Source: Cupriavidus taiwanensis LMG 19424
GTDB taxonomy: Bacteria > Pseudomonadota > Gammaproteobacteria > Burkholderiales > Burkholderiaceae
Assembly (NCBI RefSeq): GCF_000069785.1
Contig: NC_010528.1
Span: 1,550,001 to 1,614,000, forward strand
Length of the DNA stretch: 64,000 nt
Direction: 5' to 3'
Shown here: piece after piece, positions 25,844 through 34,595 of the stretch
Layout: every line of letters starts with the position of its first letter
How positions within the stretch are numbered: position 1 is the stretch's first letter
The notes under the pieces: model-generated
What the model was told of the DNA's origin: nothing
The model's database searches: none
Seen by the model: only the letters and a program-made list of their open reading frames with translations
Program-made: the position numbers and the translations under genes

Positions 25844-27694
25844 ATGACCATCACCCGACGAGACTTTCTCAATGGCACCGCGCTGAGCATCGCCGCGGGA
25901 CTGGCGCCGGCGCAATGGCTGCACGCCCAGCCTCGCGCGGGCGCGCCGTCTCCCGCTTACCCGCCGGCGCTGACCGGCCTGCGCGGCAACCATCCGGGCA
26001 CCTACACGCTGGCCCACAGCCTGGCGCGCGAAGGCGCGAAATATCCTGCGGTGCTGGCGCGTGAAGCCTTCGACCTGGTGGTGGTCGGCGGCGGCCTCAG
26101 CGGCCTGGCGGCGGCGTGGTTCTACCGCCGCCGCTTCGGCGACAAGCGCCGCATCCTGATCCTGGACAACCACGACGATTTCGGCGGCCACGCCAAGCGC
26201 AATGAGTTCACGGTGCGCGGCAAGCGGCTGGTGACCTATGGCGGCAGCGCGGACATGCCGGCAGGCGCTGCCGGCGACGCCGCGGTGCGCGAGCTGCTGG
26301 CGGGGCTCGGGCTCGATGCCGCGCATCCGCCCGCCGCCGTGGCCGCGGACCCGTATGCCGCGCTCGGCATGGGCCGGGCCGTGTTTTTCGATGCCGAGCA
26401 CTTCGGCCGCGACCAGTGGGTCGCGGGCGACCCGTTCGGCGAATGGATCGACGCGCGCAGCGGCGCGCGCATGGGCGGCGCCGACGCGCAGGCGTTGTCG
26501 CGCTTCCTCGACAGCGCGCCGTTGCCCGCGTCGGACCGCGCCGCGCTGGCGCGGCTGGCCGCCGGCACCACGGACTACCTGCCGGCGCTGTCCGGCACCG
26601 AGCGCACCACCGCGCTGCGCGCGATGCGCTACGCTACGTTCCTGCGCGACAAGGCCGGCATCGGCCTGGCCGGCCAGCGCTTCCTACGCAGCCGCAGCCT
26701 CGACGCCTATGCGCTCGATGCCGACGGCATCTCCGTGGCCGACGCCATCGCCATCGGCTTGCCAGCCGGCGCCAACATGCCGGCGCCGGCCGGCAATGCG
26801 CGGCTGGGCAAGTCGCCGGGTTCGCGGCTGTGGTTTGCCGATGGCAACGCCTCGCTGGCGCGGCTGCTGGTGCAGAGCCTGATCCCGGACGCGGCGCGCA
26901 TGGCCACGCCGGCACAGGTGGTGTCGGCCGCGTTCGACTATGGCCGCCTCGACCGCGACGGGCAGCCGGTGCGGCTGCGGCTGAACAGCACCGCGATCGC
27001 AGTCGAGCCCGACGGCCCGATCACGCGCGTCACCTATGGCTTCAGCGGCAACCTGCATCGGGTCGAGGCGCGCCACGTGGTGCTGGCCGGCTACAACATG
27101 ATGATCCCGTACCTGCTGCCGTCGTTGCCGCCGCAGCAGAAGGCGGTGCTCCACAACGAGGCCAAGGCGCCGCTGGTCTACACCAAGGTGGCGCTGGACC
27201 ACTGGCAGGCGTTTGCCGCGCTGCGCACGCGCCGCATCCATGCGCCGGCCATGACCTACACCGATCTCTGGCTGGAGCCGCCCGCGGGCAGGGAGCCCTC
27301 GGACCCGGCCGTGCTGCACATGCTGCATGTACCGACCGTGCCCGACAGCGGCATGCCCGCGCGCGACCGCTTCCGCGCTGGCCGCGCCTTGCTGCTGGGC
27401 ACGCCGTTCGATGCCATGGAGCGCGACATCCGCACGCAGCTCGACCGCATGCTGGGGCACCAGGGCTTTGCTTCGAAGGAAGTCATCCGCGGCATCACCG
27501 TCAACCGCTGGGCGCACGGCTACAGCTACATGCCCGACAGCCTCGCCGGCGAGAACGTGCCAGCCGACGCCGCGTGGCCCGGGCTGGCCGGCGCCGGCAA
27601 CATCAGCATCGCCAACAGCGACAACGCCGGCAGCCCTTCGCTGACGGCGGCGGTGGCCCAGGGCAAGCGCGCCATCGAGCGGCTGCCCGGCTAG
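25844..27694 (+). CDS. Tat-exported FAD-dependent oxidoreductase (spermidine-dehydrogenase-like)
   Basis: A 616-residue flavoprotein. The N-terminus T-R-R-D-F-L-N-G is a twin-arginine signal. The FAD motif V-V-V-G-G-G-L-S-G-L-A-A-A lies at about residues 79-91, and L-D-N-H-D-D-F-G-G-H-A-K-R closes the FAD-binding unit. G-S-A-D-M-P and a C-terminal S-P-S-L-T-A-A segment complete the fold. It resembles a group annotated as spermidine or amine dehydrogenases, but the substrate cannot be proved. The ATG giving MTITRRDF is chosen because the upstream 14 codons overlap the cytochrome. The pair looks like a periplasmic substrate-to-cytochrome oxidation chain. Confidence 0.85.
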   Translation: MTITRRDFLNGTALSIAAGLAPAQWLHAQPRAGAPSPAYPPALTGLRGNHPGTYTLAHSLAREGAKYPAVLAREAFDLVVVGGGLSGLAAAWFYRRRFGDKRRILILDNHDDFGGHAKRNEFTVRGKRLVTYGGSADMPAGAAGDAAVRELLAGLGLDAAHPPAAVAADPYAALGMGRAVFFDAEHFGRDQWVAGDPFGEWIDARSGARMGGADAQALSRFLDSAPLPASDRAALARLAAGTTDYLPALSGTERTTALRAMRYATFLRDKAGIGLAGQRFLRSRSLDAYALDADGISVADAIAIGLPAGANMPAPAGNARLGKSPGSRLWFADGNASLARLLVQSLIPDAARMATPAQVVSAAFDYGRLDRDGQPVRLRLNSTAIAVEPDGPITRVTYGFSGNLHRVEARHVVLAGYNMMIPYLLPSLPPQQKAVLHNEAKAPLVYTKVALDHWQAFAALRTRRIHAPAMTYTDLWLEPPAGREPSDPAVLHMLHVPTVPDSGMPARDRFRAGRALLLGTPFDAMERDIRTQLDRMLGHQGFASKEVIRGITVNRWAHGYSYMPDSLAGENVPADAAWPGLAGAGNISIANSDNAGSPSLTAAVAQGKRAIERLPG

Positions 27695-27701
27695 CGGCGG
27701 C

Positions 27702-28697
27702 TCAGCCCTCGCGCGGCGGCGTCAGCGACCCGATCTCCGCATCCTTGGCCTCCCACTGGCGGGCCAGCCAGTGGTGGAATTCAGTGCGGAAGGCCTTGTC
27801 GCTGCCGTAGTCGGCTTCGCAGAACGACGGCGGCACCGGCAGCTGGCGCATGCGCACCAGCACCGGGCCCGCGCGCCCGCAGGCCAGGTCCCAGAAGCCC
27901 GGCGCACCGTCGGGGTAGACGATGGTGACATCGATCAGCGACCGGAACTTGCTGCCCATCGCGTTCAGCGCCACGGCCAGCCCGCCGGCCTTGGGCTTGA
28001 GCAGGTGGCGGTACGGCGAATCCTGCGCCGCGTGCTTGGCCGCGGTAAAGCGCGTGCCTTCGGCAAACACCATCACGCTGGTCGGCACCAGCGAGAACTT
28101 GGCGCAGGCGCGCCGGGCGGTTTCCTGGTCCTGCCGCCGCAATGCCGGATTGCGCCGCAGCTCGGCCTTGCCGTGGCGCTTCATGAACGGGAAATCCAGC
28201 GCCCACCAGGCCAGGCCGATCACCGGCACGTAAATCAGCTGCTGCTTCAGGAAGAACTTCAGCAGCGGGATGCGCCGGTTCAGCGCCCGCTGCAGCACGA
28301 AGATATCGGCCCACGACTGGTGGTTGCAGTTCACCAGGTACCAGTCGGCATAGCGCAGCCCTTCGTTGCCCCGGATGTCCCAGGGCTCGCGCTGGATCCA
28401 CGCGAACCAGCCGGTGTTGCCGGAAATCCAGGCGGTGGCGATGCCATTGAGCAGCGGGTCGATGCGCCGCCTGACCGCGGTGAACGGCAGCGCCAGCTTC
28501 AGCAGCGCCAGCGGAAACAGCAGCGTGCACCAGAACAGCGTGCTGGCGATCAGCAGGGTCCAGCTGAGCAGGCCGGTGACAAAGGCGAAGCGGCCGCGCG
28601 GCACCAGCGCCCGGCGGCGCCTTGGCGCGGCGGGGACGGCGGAGGTGGACTTGGGTGCTTCGGCGGCAACGGGCGAAGAGGAGGGCAAAGTCGTCAT
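27702..28697 (-). CDS. PlsC-type lysophospholipid acyltransferase (YihG-like)
   Basis: A 331-residue inner-membrane acyltransferase. One or two membrane segments lie at about residues 36-75. The catalytic N-H-Q-S-W-A-D motif (HxxxxD) has H126 and D131, and F-A-E-G-T-R-F-T near residue 215 is the phosphate-binding motif. It should move an acyl group to lysophosphatidic acid or a related lipid. The extra N-terminal Ala/Ser/Pro tail is disordered. It stands alone, convergent with the FAD oxidoreductase gene and 140 bases upstream of the SphA-like gene on the same strand. Confidence 0.87.
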   Translation of the reverse strand: MTTLPSSSPVAAEAPKSTSAVPAAPRRRRALVPRGRFAFVTGLLSWTLLIASTLFWCTLLFPLALLKLALPFTAVRRRIDPLLNGIATAWISGNTGWFAWIQREPWDIRGNEGLRYADWYLVNCNHQSWADIFVLQRALNRRIPLLKFFLKQQLIYVPVIGLAWWALDFPFMKRHGKAELRRNPALRRQDQETARRACAKFSLVPTSVMVFAEGTRFTAAKHAAQDSPYRHLLKPKAGGLAVALNAMGSKFRSLIDVTIVYPDGAPGFWDLACGRAGPVLVRMRQLPVPPSFCEADYGSDKAFRTEFHHWLARQWEAKDAEIGSLTPPREG

Positions 28698-28837
28698 GGG
28701 CGCCAGTTTGCAGGCTGGAAAGGAATTGGAGCTTGCGCTTGATCAAGGCGGACGCTGGCGTGCGGGCATCTCAAATTGATGCGGCTGCTCCGTTCAGGAG
28801 CCGTGCGAACGCCCCGTGGCTGCATCGTTCCCTGCCT

Positions 28838-29800
28838 TCAAAACACCAGCGTCGCCGTGCCCATGAACGTGTTCGTGCTCTTCAGCCGATTCTTGCTTTC
28901 CACCGATGGCACCCAACGCAGCCCCAGCGACAGCAGGCTTTTGGCGCCGACCTTGGTGTCGTAGGTCACGATCGGGCCCACCGCCCAGTCGTGCCCGCGG
29001 AAGCCGTTCAGGCGGTCCGCCAGCGGGCCGCTGTCGTCGCCGAGCTGCTGCGTGGTGCCGGCGATCAGTCCCACGCCGGCGCCGTTGGCAAAGCGCTTGA
29101 GCAGCATGGTGTCGAGCGTGAACAGCGGCGCATTCTGGTAATCGGTGGCGTGGTTGCGGGTGTAGAACTGGAGGCCCGCGACGGCGTCGAACTCGAGCCC
29201 GTGTTCGGGAAACAGCCGGGTGTAGGCCACCTGCGGAATGAAGGTCCAGTTGTTCAGGCTGGGATTGGCGAGGGCGTTGGGGTCATACTTGCCGGTCGGC
29301 GCCCATACGTTCAGGCTCAGGGCCACGTGTTCGGTCTTCGAAAAATGGTAGCCCGCAATGACCGGCGCAAAGGCGATGTCGAACAGGTTCGAGGCAGTGT
29401 CCTGTGTGCTGGCGCCCCGGCCACCGACCGCAAGATTGGCCGTGACCCGGGTCCACACATAAGGCAGCGTAAAGCTGGAGGCAAAGTTCCAGGCGCCGGT
29501 GCCGGTGTCCCACACCTTCATCACGGTCGCCAGGGTGAAGGCGATCTTGCCGTCGATGCCGGCCGAGGCCTTGCCCGCGATCGGCACGGTGCGGCTGCCG
29601 CCGATCGAGCCGTCGAGGTAGATCTCGCCGACGTTGACGATCAGCGCCGGCTCGGGCGACACCACCCCCGCATTGGGGACCACGCTGGTGCCGGTGACGG
29701 GACGCCCGAGCGCGCCTTCGGTGGCATGGGCGCCGGCGCAGGCCAGCAGCAGCGGGGCAGTCACGGCAAGCCGTTGTGCGAGGTTTTTTGGCATGGGCAT
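28838..29800 (-). CDS. SphA/meta-pathway-type outer-membrane protein
   Basis: A 320-residue exported beta-barrel protein. After a signal peptide ending C-A-G-A-H-A-T, alternating strands fill the chain, ending in F-M-G-T-A-T-L-V-F with the terminal Phe typical of outer-membrane proteins. The pattern (N-V-W-A-P-T-G-K-Y-D-P-N, V-A-L-S-L) matches the SphA/phenol-meta-pathway porin family, suspected to pass hydrophobic compounds. Two ATGs six bases apart are possible; the upstream one is used. It is divergent from a second barrel gene across 253 bases. Confidence 0.78.
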   Translation of the reverse strand: MPMPKNLAQRLAVTAPLLLACAGAHATEGALGRPVTGTSVVPNAGVVSPEPALIVNVGEIYLDGSIGGSRTVPIAGKASAGIDGKIAFTLATVMKVWDTGTGAWNFASSFTLPYVWTRVTANLAVGGRGASTQDTASNLFDIAFAPVIAGYHFSKTEHVALSLNVWAPTGKYDPNALANPSLNNWTFIPQVAYTRLFPEHGLEFDAVAGLQFYTRNHATDYQNAPLFTLDTMLLKRFANGAGVGLIAGTTQQLGDDSGPLADRLNGFRGHDWAVGPIVTYDTKVGAKSLLSLGLRWVPSVESKNRLKSTNTFMGTATLVF

Positions 29801-30053
29801 CAACAGGTAGGACAGACCGGGCAGGGCACGCGGTCGGCGCCCTCGCCGGTTTTTCGACATTGCATACTAGCAGCAAACCCCCGCGTCACTGTTGGCGCGA
29901 AAACACGCAAAAAAAGCACGCAAAAACTTTCATTACGGCATCGCAAATATTTACTTCACAAGGCCAAAGCCGCTCTGCCATGATGCTCTCGCCATATTTC
30001 AACGGCGATGGCAGCGGTCTCATTCAGCGTGGCGTCCGGGAGTCAATATATTC

Positions 30054-30839
30054 ATGCAGAAGTCCAGGCGTGTTGCAGGGTGCGTGGCGGCGGTGGCGCC
30101 GGTGTTGGCCTTCGCTGCCGGCCCGTCGACCGACGACATGAATGCGTCGAACAATCCGCTGAGCCCGACCATTACCCTGAACCTGCAGGACCAGTACGTG
30201 GGGCGCTATTACGGGCTGGGCGACGAGGACGGCAATAGCGTGCTGCTGCGCGGCACGGTGCCGCACAAGCTGTTCGGGCTGCCGCAGATCGTCCGCTTCA
30301 CCCTGCCGGTGGTCACCACGCCCGGCGTTGCGCCCGATGGCAGCAAGACCGGGCTGGGCGACCTGAACCTGTTCAACCTGGTGCTGGTGAAAGGGCTGGG
30401 CATGGAATGGGGCATCGGGCCACAGCTCACCATTCCCACCGCGTCCCGCGACCAGACCGGCACCGGCAAGTGGCAGGCCGGCCTGGCGGCGGTGGGCATC
30501 TCGCCGCAGCAATGGGGCCTGCTCGGCGGCCTGGTGACCTGGCAGCATTCCTTTGCCGGTGCGGGCGACCGCCCCACGCAAGACAACCTGACCGCGCAGC
30601 CGTTCGTGATCTACAACCTGCCGCAGGGCTGGTACCTGCGCAGCAGCGCGACCTGGAATTTCGATCTCAGGCGCGGCAGCTATTACATCCCGGTCGGCGT
30701 TGGCGCCGGCAAGATCTGGAAGATCGGCAAGGACACCTACAACCTGTTCGCCGAACCCCAATGGACGCTCAAGCATGATGGCAGCGGCGTACCCAAGTTC
30801 CAGGTGTTCATGGGGCTGAATATCCAGTTTCCGCTTTAG
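30054..30839 (+). CDS. Exported barrel-like protein, possible outer-membrane channel
   Basis: A 261-residue protein with a signal peptide (to A-F-A-A-G, about residue 22) and a beta-strand-rich body ending F-M-G-L-N-I-Q-F-P-L. The alternation of aromatic and small residues and the G-L-G-D-L-N-L-F-N-L motif resemble SphA-type transporters. No substrate can be assigned. Upstream bases are unusually AT-rich for the window. It is followed after 28 bases by the Omp85-like gene, so the two outer-membrane proteins probably share a transcript. Confidence 0.75.
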   Translation: MQKSRRVAGCVAAVAPVLAFAAGPSTDDMNASNNPLSPTITLNLQDQYVGRYYGLGDEDGNSVLLRGTVPHKLFGLPQIVRFTLPVVTTPGVAPDGSKTGLGDLNLFNLVLVKGLGMEWGIGPQLTIPTASRDQTGTGKWQAGLAAVGISPQQWGLLGGLVTWQHSFAGAGDRPTQDNLTAQPFVIYNLPQGWYLRSSATWNFDLRRGSYYIPVGVGAGKIWKIGKDTYNLFAEPQWTLKHDGSGVPKFQVFMGLNIQFPL

Positions 30840-30867
30840 CGCGAGCGGCGACGCAAAGGCCCGACGC

Positions 30868-32037
30868 ATGCCGATGATTCCTCGCGCCGTGACGAGACCC
30901 CTTGCCGCTCTGATGTTCGCACTGGCCATGTGCTGGTGCGGCGGCGCATGGGCGCAGGCCGACACGGCTGGCGACAAGAAGCCGCTGTCGTTCTTCGACC
31001 AGGAAGACGGCGCGCTAGACATGAGCGATTTCCTGCTCAACCACAGCGGCGCGCTGCCCGTGCCCACCATCATCACCGAGCCGGCGGTGGGTTACGGCGC
31101 GGGCCTCGGGCTATTGTTCTTCTCGCAGTCGATGGCTGACGCGGCCGCCAGTGCCAGGGCCAGCGGCAAGGGCCCGGCGCCGCCCAATATCACCGGCATT
31201 GGCGGCGCCTATACCGAAAACGGCACCTGGGGTGCGGGCGTGGCGCATTTCCATACCTGGGACGGCGACCGTTACCGCTATCTCGGCGCGCTGGCCAAGG
31301 TCGATGCCAACCTCGACTACTACGGCTTGCGCAACCAGCCGCTCGCCTATCAGCTGCGCGGGGTGTTCCTGGTCCAGCAACTGCTGGTGCGCATCGCCGA
31401 CACCCGCTGGTACGTGGGCCCGCGCTATGTGTATTTCGATTCGACCGCGACCTTCAAATTTGGCGATGCCGGCGAGCTGGGCAGCTTCGACCGGACCCAG
31501 CGCATCGGCAAGGCCGGCCTGGTGATCGACTACGACTCGCGCGACAACATCTTCTACCCCAGCCGCGGCAGCTATGCCGAACTCGAGGCGCAGTTCGCGC
31601 GCGGCGGCTTCGGCAGTACCCAGTCGTTCAACATGTACAACGCACGCGGCTTTACCTGGCTGCCGCTGGCGCGCACCGTGATCCTGGGCCTGCGCGCCGA
31701 TACACGCTTTTCCAGCGGCGACGTGCCGTTCTACGCGCAGCCGTACGTAGACCTGCGCGGCGTGCAGAAGGGGCGCTACCAGGACCGCAACGCGCTCGCG
31801 GCGGAAATGGAATTGCGCTGGGACGTGACGCCGCGCTGGTCGCTGCTGGGCTTCACCGGTGTCGGCAAGGCCTATGGGCGCTGGCACGATTTTGCCGATG
31901 CCGCCAACATCTACAGCGTCGGCGCGGGCTTTCGCTACATGATCGCGCGCAAGCTGGGGGTGTCGATCGGCGTGGATGTGGCGCACAGCAAGGGCCAGAA
32001 CGCGTTCTATATCCAGGTGGGCAGTGCGTGGCGCTGA
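30868..32037 (+). CDS. BamA/TamA-type outer-membrane barrel without POTRA domains
   Basis: A 389-residue Omp85-superfamily protein. The signal peptide ends A-W-A-Q-A near residue 31. There is room for the 16-strand barrel but not for POTRA repeats, so it is the short form. D-Y-D-S-R-D-N-I-F-Y-P-S-R-G-S-Y is the conserved strand-turn unit, and L-R-G-V-Q-K-G-R-Y-Q-D-R-N matches the loop-6 region. The protein probably inserts or secretes substrates or serves as a pore; its partner is unknown. It lies 127 bases before the formylglycine-generating enzyme. Confidence 0.82.
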   Translation: MPMIPRAVTRPLAALMFALAMCWCGGAWAQADTAGDKKPLSFFDQEDGALDMSDFLLNHSGALPVPTIITEPAVGYGAGLGLLFFSQSMADAAASARASGKGPAPPNITGIGGAYTENGTWGAGVAHFHTWDGDRYRYLGALAKVDANLDYYGLRNQPLAYQLRGVFLVQQLLVRIADTRWYVGPRYVYFDSTATFKFGDAGELGSFDRTQRIGKAGLVIDYDSRDNIFYPSRGSYAELEAQFARGGFGSTQSFNMYNARGFTWLPLARTVILGLRADTRFSSGDVPFYAQPYVDLRGVQKGRYQDRNALAAEMELRWDVTPRWSLLGFTGVGKAYGRWHDFADAANIYSVGAGFRYMIARKLGVSIGVDVAHSKGQNAFYIQVGSAWR

Positions 32038-32046
32038 GGCGGCGTA

Positions 32047-32103
32047 AATCAGAAAAAACTTAATTCACTGTCCGCAGAAAGCCTAAAACGCTGACTTCTG
32101 ATT
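32047..32103. repeat. Separated inverted repeat before the formylglycine-generating enzyme gene
   Basis: AATCAGAA and TTCTGATT are perfect inverted 8-mers separated by 41 bases of AT-rich sequence in the gap between the Omp85 gene and the FGE gene. They could form an operator pair or flank a promoter. No clear -35/-10 pair is seen. Confidence 0.4.
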
Positions 32104-32164
32104 GCCGAACCCATCTGAGATCATAGTTTTCACTGATCGGTGCAGTGTTTTGCATACAGAGACA

Positions 32165-33403
32165 ATGGGAATGAGCGGACCACGTGACAGCGGCAATTCC
32201 GGTGCAGGCCCCGCGGCCCCGGCGGCCCGACGGCACGGCGGCAGGCGGGCGTGGCTGCTGGCGGGCCTGCTCGGCGTGGGGCTCGCGGCCGGCCTTGGCG
32301 GCAGCTACTGGTATCTGAAGGGACGGACCCCGGCCGCGCCCGCGATTGTCATCGGCGATGGCAAGAACGGCCCGGCCGGCATGGTGCGCGTGCCGGGCGG
32401 CGAATTCCTGATGGGCAGCGACAGCAAGATGGCGCAGCCCAATGAGAAACCGGCGCACAAGGTGCGCGTGCATGCGTTCTGGATGGACCAGCACCACGTC
32501 ACCAACGGGGATTTCCGCAAGTTCGTCGAAGCCACCGGCTATGTCACCACCGCCGAGCGCGCGCCCGACTGGGAAACCCTGCGCGTGCAACTGCCGCCCG
32601 GCACGCCGCGCCCGCCCGACAGCGCCATGGTCGCGGGCGGCATGGTCTTCGTCGGCACGTCGCGCCCGGTGCCGCTGCAGGACTACTCGCGCTGGTGGCG
32701 CTATGTGCCTGGCGCCGACTGGCGCCATCCGAACGGCCCCGGCAGCTCGATCGAGGGCAAGGACAACCACCCGGTGGTGCAGGTCTCGTACGAAGACGCG
32801 CAGGCCTACGCCAGGTGGGTCGGCAAGCGGCTGCCGACCGAGGCCGAATGGGAGTTCGCCGCGCGCGGCGGACTGGAGCAGGCGACCTATGCCTGGGGCG
32901 AGCAGTTTGCGCCAGACGGCAGGCAGATGGCCAATGTCTGGCAAGGCCAGCAGAATCAGCCGTTTCCGGTGGTCAGCCCCAAGGCGGGCGGGGCGCTGGG
33001 CACCAGCCCGGTCGGCACCTTCCCGCCCAACGGCTACGGCCTTGCCGACATGACCGGCAATGCCTGGCAGTGGGTCGCGGACTGGTACCGCGCCGACCAG
33101 TTCCGGCGCGAGGCCGGCAAGGCCCAGCCGATCGAGAACCCGGTGGGCCCGCTGGCATCGTGGGATCCGTCCGAACCGGGGGTGCCGGTCAACGCGCCCA
33201 AGCGCGTCACGCGCGGCGGCTCGTTCCTGTGCAACGAGGATTTCTGCCTGAGCTACCGCCCCAGCGCACGGCGCGGCACCGATCCCTTCAACAGCATGTC
33301 GCACCTCGGCTTCCGCCTGGTGATGGACGAAAGCCGCTGGGCGGAAATGCAGCGGCGGCCGCCGGTTGCGATGGCCGGGCCCACCGGTCCCGCGGCGCAC
33401 TGA
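32165..33403 (+). CDS. Membrane-anchored formylglycine-generating enzyme (sulfatase-modifying factor)
   Basis: A 412-residue SUMF1/FGE-fold enzyme that oxidises a sulfatase cysteine to formylglycine. The N-terminus is Arg-rich (A-R-R-H-G-G-R-R) followed by one membrane helix at about residues 29-50, which by the positive-inside rule places the catalytic domain in the periplasm. The domain has [20 protein letters not shown] and R-V-T-R-G-G-S-F. The catalytic pair is C356 and C361 in C-N-E-D-F-C-L-S-Y-R, spaced as in human FGE. A sulfatase with a C-T-A-G-R target lies two genes downstream, a likely substrate. The first of two close ATGs is used. Confidence 0.9.
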   Translation: MGMSGPRDSGNSGAGPAAPAARRHGGRRAWLLAGLLGVGLAAGLGGSYWYLKGRTPAAPAIVIGDGKNGPAGMVRVPGGEFLMGSDSKMAQPNEKPAHKVRVHAFWMDQHHVTNGDFRKFVEATGYVTTAERAPDWETLRVQLPPGTPRPPDSAMVAGGMVFVGTSRPVPLQDYSRWWRYVPGADWRHPNGPGSSIEGKDNHPVVQVSYEDAQAYARWVGKRLPTEAEWEFAARGGLEQATYAWGEQFAPDGRQMANVWQGQQNQPFPVVSPKAGGALGTSPVGTFPPNGYGLADMTGNAWQWVADWYRADQFRREAGKAQPIENPVGPLASWDPSEPGVPVNAPKRVTRGGSFLCNEDFCLSYRPSARRGTDPFNSMSHLGFRLVMDESRWAEMQRRPPVAMAGPTGPAAH

Positions 33404-33460
33404 CACCCGCGCGGACCACGTTTCTTTGCCGCAGCACAACCCCCGACAGGAGCGAGCAGC

Positions 33461-34543
33461 ATGACCATGGCAGCGCCTCCCGCAATCCTTGCCAGCTACA
33501 CGCGCAAGGCCATCGCCGCGCTGTCGCTGGCCGGCCTGGCGCTGGCCGGTTGCTCGACCTCCGCCACTGCGCCCGCTGCGCAGGATGCGGCCGCGCAGTC
33601 GGCGCAGTCGGCGCAGACGGCACAGTTGGCGCTGCCGTCATGGCGCGACGGCGCGGCCCGGCAGGCACTGCTGAAATTCGTCGCCGACGTGACCCGTCCC
33701 GGCTCGCCCGCCTTCGTGCCGCCGGAAGAGCGCGTGGCCGTGTTCGACAACGACGGCACGCTGTGGAGCGAGCAGCCGCTGTACTTCCAGTTCTTCTTCC
33801 TGCTCGACCAGGTCCGCGCCGCGGCGCCGCAGCATCCGGAGTGGCGCAGCAACCCGGCCTTCAAGGCGCTGATGGCCAACGACCTGCAGGGTCTGATGCG
33901 CGACGAGAAGGCGCTGGCCACGCTGGTCGCCCAGGCCAACAGCGGCATGACCGTCGACGAGTACGACCGCACCATCCGCGACTGGCTGGCAAAGTCCCGG
34001 CATCCCAAATTGAACCGGCCTTACACCGAACTGGTGTACCAGCCGCAGCTCGAGCTGCTGTCCTACCTGCGCGCCAACGGCTTCAAGACCTACATCGTCT
34101 CGGGCGGCACCATCGACTTCATGCGGCCGTGGAGCCAGGCCATCTATGGCATCCCGCCCGAACAGGTGATCGGCTCCTCGCAGGCGGTGCGCTACCAGGT
34201 GCGCGACGGCAAGCCGGTGCTGGTGCGCGACCCCAAGCTGGATTTCATCGATGACGGGCCGGGCAAGCCGGTCGGCATCTACCGCCATATCGGCCGCCGG
34301 CCCATCCTCGCCGTGGGCAACTCCGACGGCGACCTGCAGATGCTGGAGTACACCACCGGCGGCGACGGTCCGCGCCTGGCCGTGCTGGTGCATCACGACG
34401 ATGCCGAGCGCGAGTTTGCCTATGACAGGCAGTCCAGGGTGGGCAAGCTCGACAAGGCCCTGGACGCAGCCCGCGCCAGGGGCTGGACGGTGGTCAGCAT
34501 GAAGCGGGACTGGCAGCAGGTCTATCCGGCCGGCAAGCCATGA
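33461..34543 (+). CDS. HAD-superfamily phosphatase lipoprotein
   Basis: A 360-residue lipoprotein. The lipobox L-A-G-C is followed by Ser at +2, permitting outer-membrane sorting. A Gln/Ala/Ser repeat linker (A-Q-S-A-Q-S-A-Q-T-A-Q) leads to the haloacid-dehalogenase domain. Motif I is D-N-D-G-T-L-W with D96 and D98, motif II is I-V-S-G-G-T, and motif IV is G-N-S-D-G-D. It is likely a periplasmic phosphatase of unknown substrate. Its place between the FGE and the sulfatase, all same-strand, suggests joint use. Confidence 0.87.
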   Translation: MTMAAPPAILASYTRKAIAALSLAGLALAGCSTSATAPAAQDAAAQSAQSAQTAQLALPSWRDGAARQALLKFVADVTRPGSPAFVPPEERVAVFDNDGTLWSEQPLYFQFFFLLDQVRAAAPQHPEWRSNPAFKALMANDLQGLMRDEKALATLVAQANSGMTVDEYDRTIRDWLAKSRHPKLNRPYTELVYQPQLELLSYLRANGFKTYIVSGGTIDFMRPWSQAIYGIPPEQVIGSSQAVRYQVRDGKPVLVRDPKLDFIDDGPGKPVGIYRHIGRRPILAVGNSDGDLQMLEYTTGGDGPRLAVLVHHDDAEREFAYDRQSRVGKLDKALDAARARGWTVVSMKRDWQQVYPAGKP

Positions 34544-34595
34544 GCGCGCGTATCACAGTAAACCGACCGTAGCGGTCAATGAACGGAGGCGGGAG

